Assembly (NCBI GenBank): GCA_947446335.1
Contig: CANFGA010000161.1
Span: 1-7,101 of the forward strand
Source of the DNA: Oxalobacteraceae bacterium
GTDB lineage: Bacteria > Pseudomonadota > Gammaproteobacteria > Burkholderiales > Burkholderiaceae_D
DNA: 7,101 bases
Direction of reading: 5' to 3'
In this document: positions 1 to 3,818 of the stretch, piece by piece
How positions within the stretch are numbered: the first letter of the stretch is position 1
How the letters are laid out: the number at the start of each line of letters is the position of its first letter
Program-made: the position numbers and the translations under genes
Notes under the pieces: generated by a model
The model's database searches: none
The model's input: the letters and a program-made list of their open reading frames with translations, nothing else
What the model was told of the DNA's origin: nothing

Positions 1-92
1 CAGAGCGTCTGATCCCTTTTGTCGCACAATATGTGATCCGGGTCGACAAGACCGCAGGAAAAATCACGGTCGACTGGGGCCTGGATTATTAG
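1..92 (+). CDS. rimM: Ribosome maturation factor RimM, C-terminal end (5' partial)
   Basis: The reading frame that starts with codon GAG at base 3 gives 29 residues, ERLIPFV, then YVIRVD, then GKITVDWGLDY, and stops at TAG 90-92. The LIPFV...VD...G.I.VDW..DY pattern is the C-terminal PRC-barrel end of RimM, the factor that binds S19 and the 16S rRNA 3' domain during 30S maturation. The N-terminal part lies outside the window. It sits 39 bases upstream of trmD, in the order of the widespread rpsP-rimM-trmD-rplS operon, which supports the call for such a short fragment. The first two bases belong to a cut codon. Confidence 0.9.
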   Translation, partial: ERLIPFVAQYVIRVDKTAGKITVDWGLDY

Positions 93-131
93 GCAGTTGC
101 CAAGGCCGGTCTGGCCTGTTCGGAATCAATC

Positions 132-878
132 ATGCAATTTGATGTCATCACGCTGTTCCCGGAGATGTTTGCCGGATTGACGCAATCGGGCGTGACCCGG
201 CGCGCATTCGAGCAAAAGAAATGCGCCTTGTCGTTGTGGAATCCGCGCGACTTCACTACTGACAATCATCGCACCGTGGATGACCGCCCGTATGGTGGCG
301 GTCCAGGGATGGTGATGATGGCCAAACCGTTGGAGGCGGCGATTGCTGCAGCCAAGGAGCGCCAGCAAGGTGTTGCACTGGCAACGCCGCGGGTGGTGTT
401 CATGTCGCCGCAGGGGCGTGCACTGACGCATCAACGGGTCATGCAGTTGAAGCAGGAAGCCGGTCTGGTGATTCTGTGCGGGCGCTACGAAGCGGTCGAC
501 CAGCGCCTGATCGAGCGTTGCGTCGACGAGGAAATCAGCCTCGGCGATTTCGTGCTGTCGGGCGGCGAATTGCCGGCGATGGCGCTGATGGATGCGGTGA
601 TCAGGCAATTGCCCGGCGTGTTGCACGACGATGCTTCGGCAGTCGAAGACAGCTTCGTCAACGGCTTGCTCGATTCGCCCCATTACACGCGGCCCGAGAT
701 CTATGAAGGTGTCAAGGTGCCGCCCGTGTTGATGAGCGGCAACCATGCCGAGATTGAAAAATGGCGCCGCCAGCGCATGCTGGAGGCGACATCAAGCAAG
801 CGTCCCGATCTGTTGCAGAGGGCGCGCAATGATGGCTTGCTGACGCGGGCCGATGAACAGTTTTTAGCCAGCCTGTAG
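132..878 (+). CDS. trmD: tRNA (guanine-N1-)-methyltransferase TrmD
   Basis: TrmD transfers a methyl group from S-adenosylmethionine to N1 of G37 in tRNAs that have G36, which prevents +1 frameshifting. It acts in the cytoplasm as a SPOUT-fold dimer with a trefoil-knot cofactor site. The 248 residues are close to the E. coli length (255). Visible family blocks are MQFDVITLFPEMF at the start, RPYGGGPGMVM (52-62), CGRYEAVD (116-123), DEEISLGDFVLSGGELPAM (132-150), EDSF (172-175), SPHYTRPEIYEG (182-193) and LMSGNHAEI (200-208). By alignment from memory to E. coli R154 and D169, the catalytic residues are R158 and D173; both are present. The motif has A121 where E. coli has G (CGRYEG); I believe this is normal in betaproteobacteria. 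A weak GGAA (122-125) lies 6 bases before the ATG. It is probably co-transcribed with rimM. Confidence 0.98.
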   Translation: MQFDVITLFPEMFAGLTQSGVTRRAFEQKKCALSLWNPRDFTTDNHRTVDDRPYGGGPGMVMMAKPLEAAIAAAKERQQGVALATPRVVFMSPQGRALTHQRVMQLKQEAGLVILCGRYEAVDQRLIERCVDEEISLGDFVLSGGELPAMALMDAVIRQLPGVLHDDASAVEDSFVNGLLDSPHYTRPEIYEGVKVPPVLMSGNHAEIEKWRRQRMLEATSSKRPDLLQRARNDGLLTRADEQFLASL

Positions 879-885
879 CAGTTTT

Positions 886-1008
886 ACCGGCCGGTAGTAC
901 CGCAGTACCGCGCGGGCGATCTTGCCCGCATGTTTAACCCCATCCTCTACCGGGCTCGCTGTTTTTACAGCGTCATGCGCCGGCAAGATGGTTTTCGGAG
1001 CAACAAGA
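886..1008 (+). promoter_or_regulatory. Candidate structured leader of rplS in the trmD-rplS gap
   Basis: The 130-base gap is long for this operon and rich in inverted repeats. GCGGGC (912-917) can pair with GCCCGC (924-929) around a 6-base loop. The same 3' arm can instead join ATCTTGCCCGC (919-929) pairing with GCCGGCAAGAT (979-989), 10 of 11 positions with one C-C mismatch; the two folds exclude each other. A small hairpin, CGCTG (957-961) with CAGCG (968-972), sits inside the larger loop. The second long arm ends 7 bases before the rplS Shine-Dalgarno. The gap also has an ACCGGCCGGT palindrome (886-895) and a tandem AGTACCGC pair (896-911). Ribosomal-protein leaders often carry such switches; function here is inference. 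Confidence 0.35.
997..1000 (+). promoter_or_regulatory. Ribosome binding site of rplS
   Basis: GGAG lies 8 bases before the ATG at 1009. It decides the start: the open frame extends back to 922, but its first 29 codons do not resemble L19, whereas the ATG after this site gives the typical MNLIQQLEQEE N-terminus. Confidence 0.8.
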
Positions 1009-1392
1009 ATGAACCTGATTCAACAATTGGAGCAAGAAGAAATCGCTCGTCTGGATAAAACCATTCCCGATTTCGCCCCTGGCGACACCGTCATCGTCAA
1101 CGTCAACGTAGTCGAAGGCACGCGCAAGCGCGCTCAGGCTTACGAAGGCGTCGTCATTTCCCGTCGCAACCGCGGTCTGAACTCGAACTTCATCGTGCGC
1201 AAGATGTCGTCCGGCGAAGGCGTCGAGCGTACGTTTCAGTTGTATTCCCCGCTGATCGCTTCGATCGAAGTCAAGCGTCGTGGTGATGTTCGCCGCGCCA
1301 AGCTGTATTATCTGCGTGAGCGTTCGGGTAAATCGGCGCGTATCAAGGAAAAATTGCCAAACCGTCGCGTCGCAGCGAAAGCAAGCGCTTAA
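1009..1392 (+). CDS. rplS: 50S ribosomal protein L19
   Basis: L19 is a structural protein of the large ribosomal subunit that lies at the interface with the 30S subunit. The 127 residues show the whole family pattern: LEQEEI (7-12), PGDTV (24-28), VVEGTRKR.QAYEGVVI (34-50), RNRGLNSNF.VRK (53-65), GEGVERTF (69-76), SP (80-81), VKRRGDVRRAKLYYLR (88-103) and RSGKSARIKEKL (105-116). A short basic tail of about 11 residues follows the point where the E. coli protein (115 aa) ends; such tails are common in Burkholderiales. It is the last gene of the rimM-trmD-rplS run and is followed by a strong terminator. Confidence 0.98.
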   Translation: MNLIQQLEQEEIARLDKTIPDFAPGDTVIVNVNVVEGTRKRAQAYEGVVISRRNRGLNSNFIVRKMSSGEGVERTFQLYSPLIASIEVKRRGDVRRAKLYYLRERSGKSARIKEKLPNRRVAAKASA

Positions 1393-1414
1393 TTCGCGTC
1401 TTGTGTTTGGAAAG

Positions 1415-1446
1415 AAGGGGGCGCCTGCTGGTGTCCCCTTTTTTTT
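1415..1446 (+). terminator. Rho-independent terminator after rplS
   Basis: An 11-base-pair stem (1415-1425 with 1430-1440; two G-U pairs, TGCT loop 1426-1429) is GC-rich in the middle and runs directly into eight T residues (1439-1446). It starts 22 bases after the rplS stop codon, so it closes the rpsP-rimM-trmD-rplS transcript. Confidence 0.92.
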
Positions 1447-1471
1447 CGTCCGCGCCGCTGTGGCGCACTCT

Positions 1472-1476
1472 GGAGG
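1472..1476 (+). promoter_or_regulatory. Strong ribosome binding site for a TTG start
   Basis: GGAGG lies 8 bases before TTG at 1485. No ATG or GTG near the 5' end of this frame has a comparable site, so it fixes the Nudix gene start at TTG. The more upstream TTG at 1401 would place the start before the terminator hairpin and encode an unlikely N-terminus through the T-run. Confidence 0.75.
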
Positions 1477-1484
1477 TATTCGCG

Positions 1485-2138
1485 TTGGCCACGTTCGATC
1501 CGCAGCAATTCCCCATCGATGCCATCGCCGGCGAGGCCGCACTGGCGATCGATCGTCTGACGCCGCAATGGCTGCGCGAGCGCTTCGCCGCTCCGCCACA
1601 ATGGACGCCGGAGCCGCCTGACCCATGGCTACAGTTGCTGGCCGCGCCGACCCGCGCCGCAGTGCTCTTGCCATTGATCTTGCGCGAGGATGGCATCAGC
1701 TTGCTGCTGACTCAGCGCACGCTGCATTTGAGTGCCCACCCGGGCCAGATCGCCTTTCCAGGCGGACGCTGCGAACCAGGCGATGTTTCCGCGACCGATA
1801 CCGCGCTGCGCGAGACCGAGGAAGAGGTCGGTCTGGATCGGCGCCATGTCGACGTGCTCGGCACCTTGCCCGATTATCCCACCGGCACCGGCTATCTGGT
1901 CACGCCCGTGGTCGGCCTGGTCACGCCACCGTTCACGCTGCGCGCCGATCCGTCGGAAGTGGCCGAGATGTTCGAAGTGCCGCTGGCATTTCTGATGGAT
2001 GGCTTGCATCACCAGCGTCTGTCGGCGCCGGTGGGCAGCGGGCGCAGTTCGTTTTATGCGATGCCGTACCAGCGCTTTTACATCTGGGGCGCCACTGCCG
2101 GCATGCTGCGCAACCTGTTTCATTTGCTGCGCGCGTAG
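1485..2138 (+). CDS. Nudix hydrolase, CoA pyrophosphatase type (NudL/NUDT7-like)
   Basis: Proteins of this family cleave coenzyme A or its derivatives into phosphopantetheine and 3',5'-ADP, using Mg or Mn. With the TTG start it has 217 residues. The CoA-Nudix signature is clear: LLLTQRTLHLSAHPGQIAF (73-91) running into PGG (92-94). The Nudix box follows, with D100 and then LRETEEEVGL (108-117), where R109, E110, E113 and E114 are the key residues. The spacing is one residue longer than in MutT, as I recall for NudL and NUDT7. Downstream blocks GTLPDYPTGTGYLVTPVVG (126-144), EVAEMFEVPL (158-167) and FYIWGATAGMLR (198-209) match E. coli NudL as remembered. Its source of transcription is unclear because a strong terminator ends 38 bases upstream. 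Substrate is inferred from family; general Nudix identity is near certain. Confidence 0.9.
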   Translation: MATFDPQQFPIDAIAGEAALAIDRLTPQWLRERFAAPPQWTPEPPDPWLQLLAAPTRAAVLLPLILREDGISLLLTQRTLHLSAHPGQIAFPGGRCEPGDVSATDTALRETEEEVGLDRRHVDVLGTLPDYPTGTGYLVTPVVGLVTPPFTLRADPSEVAEMFEVPLAFLMDGLHHQRLSAPVGSGRSSFYAMPYQRFYIWGATAGMLRNLFHLLRA

Positions 2139-2144
2139 ATAAGT

Positions 2145-2173
2145 TTGATTCCGGAACAACACTGCGCTATCGT
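2145..2173 (+). promoter_or_regulatory. Candidate sigma70 promoter with a dyad over the -10
   Basis: TTGATT (2145-2150) and TATCGT (2168-2173) are separated by 17 bases and each matches 4 of 6 consensus positions. A dyad, CACTGCG (2160-2166) with CGTAGTG (2171-2177) around CTAT, covers the -10 and could be an operator or an RNA hairpin. It lies in the 70-base gap before the CobD-like gene. The evidence is positional only. Confidence 0.3.
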
Positions 2174-2196
2174 AGTGCGCATTGCGTGTTGAACCA

Positions 2197-2202
2197 AAAG
2201 GA
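2197..2202 (+). promoter_or_regulatory. Ribosome binding site of the CobD-like gene
   Basis: AAAGGA lies 6 bases before the ATG at 2209. It supports that start over the in-frame TTG at 2182, which would add nine hydrophilic residues and would overlap this site. Confidence 0.7.
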
Positions 2203-2208
2203 CGTTTC

Positions 2209-3168
2209 ATGACATTTCTTTCCATACTTTGCGCCTTGTTGATCGAGCAGCTCAAGCCGCTGCGCGCCGACAATCCGATTTATGCCGAAATCAAGGGTTT
2301 CGCGCGGCGCATGGAGGTGTGGTTCAACGCGGGCAGTCCGCAACACGGCCGCCTGGGCTGGTGCCTGATGATGCTGGCATTGATGATGCCCACCGCACTG
2401 GTTTATTGGGTCCTGATCCACTACAAGCTCGGCTTGCTCGCCTTTGCCTGGAACATCCTGATCGTCTATCTGACGCTGGGCTTTCGCCACTACAGCCATT
2501 ACTTCACGTCGATACAGCTGGCCTTGAATGGCGGCGACGAGGCGACTGCGCGCGCGCTGCTGGCCGAATGGACCAGACAGGATACGACCGGGATGGAAGT
2601 GGCTGAAATCTCCCGCATCGCCGTTGAAAAGGCGCTGGTGGCCACGCATCGCAACGTGTTTGGCGTGTTCTTCTGGTTCCTGATGCCGCTCGGACCCGCT
2701 TGCGCCGTCATGTACCGGGTGGCCGAATATCTGGCGCGGGCATGGAACGAGCCCGAGCATATGCAAAACGAAGCCTTCGGCAAGTTTGCCGCGCGCGCCT
2801 TTTATTGGATAGACTGGATTCCGGTGCGCCTGACGGCAGCCGCTTTTGCGGTGGTGGGCAATTTCGAGGATGCGATCTATGCGTGGCGCAATTTTGCGAT
2901 GCGCTGGCAAGATCCGGCGATCGGCATCATTTTGTCGGCCGGTGGCGGCGCAATGGGTGTGCGCCTGGGCACGCCGCTCGAGAACGCGGGTGCGGTATTG
3001 CCGGTCGATGCGGCGATGGTCGATGCGACCGACGCCGAAACGGAAAGCTTGCCCGGCGAAGAGCCCGGCGTGCGGGCGCTGCAAAGCACCGTGGGCCTGG
3101 TCTGGCGCGCATTGCTGCTGTGGATGATGGTGCTGTTGCTGCTCTCGAGCGCAGTCTGGCTGGGTTGA
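2209..3168 (+). CDS. CobD/CbiB-AmpE superfamily membrane protein, probably not a cobinamide synthase
   Basis: A 319-residue integral inner-membrane protein. Hydrophobic segments lie at about 47-70, 74-92, 150-168 and 299-317, with a weaker one near 206-218. The N-terminus (MTFLSILCALLIEQLKPL) and the block IDWIPVRLTAAAFAVVGN (201-218) match the CobD/CbiB and AmpE superfamily, in which .W.P.RL is a hallmark. The central part, LNGGDEATARALL (106-118), W121-R123, QDT (124-126), AVEKAL (138-143) and PLGPACAVMYR (160-170), follows the CobD layout. However, the EN.SDG...AP motif expected in true CobD/CbiB is here EKALVATHRNVFGVFFW (140-156). True CobD attaches aminopropanol to adenosylcobyric acid; no cobalamin gene is near. 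A variable acidic linker (268-286) precedes the last membrane helix. Similar betaproteobacterial proteins are usually labelled CobD/CbiB family or AmpE-like. The function is unknown; the family call is firm. Confidence 0.82.
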   Translation: MTFLSILCALLIEQLKPLRADNPIYAEIKGFARRMEVWFNAGSPQHGRLGWCLMMLALMMPTALVYWVLIHYKLGLLAFAWNILIVYLTLGFRHYSHYFTSIQLALNGGDEATARALLAEWTRQDTTGMEVAEISRIAVEKALVATHRNVFGVFFWFLMPLGPACAVMYRVAEYLARAWNEPEHMQNEAFGKFAARAFYWIDWIPVRLTAAAFAVVGNFEDAIYAWRNFAMRWQDPAIGIILSAGGGAMGVRLGTPLENAGAVLPVDAAMVDATDAETESLPGEEPGVRALQSTVGLVWRALLLWMMVLLLLSSAVWLG

Positions 3169-3182
3169 TCCAGGGCGGAGGA

Positions 3183-3205
3183 CGGGGTCATCATCAGTGG
3201 CCCCG
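3183..3205 (+). terminator. Possible weak terminator hairpin after the CobD-like gene
   Basis: CGGGGTCA (3183-3190) pairs with TGGCCCCG (3198-3205) around a 7-base loop: eight pairs, one of them G-U. It begins 14 bases after the stop codon and lies before the next promoter, so a terminator role makes sense. No T-run follows directly (only CATCTTTCC some 10 bases on), so it may instead be a transcript-end or stabilising hairpin. Confidence 0.35.
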
Positions 3206-3231
3206 GACGCGACATCTTTCCCCGATTGAAC

Positions 3232-3268
3232 TTGTTCCCTGTAGTCCAGGTCTTCTATAAGATATAAT
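3232..3268 (+). promoter_or_regulatory. Sigma70-type promoter of the DUF3579 gene
   Basis: TTGTTC (3232-3237) is followed after 18 bases by TATAAG (3256-3261), and a perfect TATAAT lies just beyond at 3263-3268. This AT-rich patch stands out in a GC-rich region. The perfect -10 lacks a good -35 at 17 bases (TGTAGT, 3240-3245), so either -10 could be used. Transcription would begin near 3268-3276 and give a leader of about 70-80 bases. Confidence 0.6.
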
Positions 3269-3295
3269 ACTGATGAGTTAAAATTTGTACCTCAG

Positions 3296-3313
3296 CCCGG
3301 CGTTGCTGCCGGG
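3296..3313 (+). promoter_or_regulatory. Leader hairpin of the DUF3579 mRNA
   Basis: CCCGGC (3296-3301) pairs with GCCGGG (3308-3313) around GTTGCT. This six-pair all-GC stem lies in the predicted 5' leader, 34 bases before the ATG. No T-run follows. It could affect mRNA stability or translation; nothing further can be said from sequence. Confidence 0.35.
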
Positions 3314-3347
3314 GTCTTCCACGCACCAGGGTCCTCACAAGCCGCCT

Positions 3348-3692
3348 ATGGCCGAGTTAGCTGAAAACAACAATGAACTGACCAAGGAATTTTTCATCCT
3401 TGGCCTCACCAGCAATGGCAAGCAGTTCCGTCCCAGCGATTGGGCCGAACGCCTCTGTGGCGTCATGTCATGCTTCCATCCGTCGAGTTCGGCTGGAATC
3501 AATGCGCATCTGCATTTTTCCCGCTACGTGCGCCCGATTGTCGTCAACGGGATGAAAGCGGTCGTCGTCAATTGCGCTTTGCGCGAGGTCGAACCGATGG
3601 CTTACAATTTCGTCGTCGAATTTGCCAAGGATAACGACATGCAAGTGGTCGATGCCTGCTTCCTGCCATATCCGGGCGAAGCGCCGCCCTGA
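3348..3692 (+). CDS. DUF3579 family protein of unknown function
   Basis: A 114-residue cytosolic protein with no signal peptide or membrane segment. I recognise it as DUF3579, a small family seen mainly in betaproteobacteria. Conserved-looking blocks are KQFRPSDWAERLCGVMS (25-41), HLHFSRYVRPIVVNGMKAVV (54-73) and REVEPMAYNFVVEFAKDND (79-97). It has four cysteines (37, 42, 76, 104), with no obvious metal-site spacing. The frame is open back to a TTG at 3285, but the ATG at 3348 gives the usual compact N-terminus. That ATG has only a poor Shine-Dalgarno: AGGG at 3328-3331, 16 bases upstream. A good promoter lies upstream and the next gene is 126 bases away, so it is probably monocistronic or first of two. 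No biochemical role is known to me. Confidence 0.88.
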   Translation: MAELAENNNELTKEFFILGLTSNGKQFRPSDWAERLCGVMSCFHPSSSAGINAHLHFSRYVRPIVVNGMKAVVVNCALREVEPMAYNFVVEFAKDNDMQVVDACFLPYPGEAPP

Positions 3693-3818
3693 CCGGGGCC
3701 ATCCTGGGCGACTGGCTGCGCGTTTTCTGACGGGACTGGCGATAAACGGGTAGCATGGTGGAACAGGGCCTTTGCGCCTGATTCCTTCCATCGCACCCTA
3801 GACCGACCCGAGACCCGC

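Noticed and set aside
476..483. CGRYEA instead of CGRYEG in TrmD as a possible active-site change
   Set aside because: I recall the same alanine in other betaproteobacterial TrmD proteins, and the catalytic R158 and D173 are present.
126..746. 206-codon minus-strand frame over trmD
   Set aside because: Antisense shadow of a universally conserved gene; the translation is His/Arg-rich and meaningless.
896..911. Tandem AGTACCGC pair as a repeat array or mobile-element mark
   Set aside because: Only two 8-base units, with no flanking inverted ends or target duplication; noted only as part of the leader.
922..1008. N-terminal extension of L19 by 29 residues
   Set aside because: Not L19-like, starts inside the inverted-repeat region, and the ATG at 1009 has GGAG at good spacing.
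2167..3084. 305-codon minus-strand frame over the CobD-like gene
   Set aside because: Antisense shadow: low-complexity His/Arg/Gln-rich translation and no family resemblance; the plus-strand gene has a good ribosome binding site and membrane segments.
3693..3818. Possible terminator or promoter between the DUF3579 and M16 genes
   Set aside because: Only a 4-base stem (GCCA 3698-3701 with TGGC 3713-3716) before GCGCGTTTT and no convincing -35/-10 pair; too weak to call.
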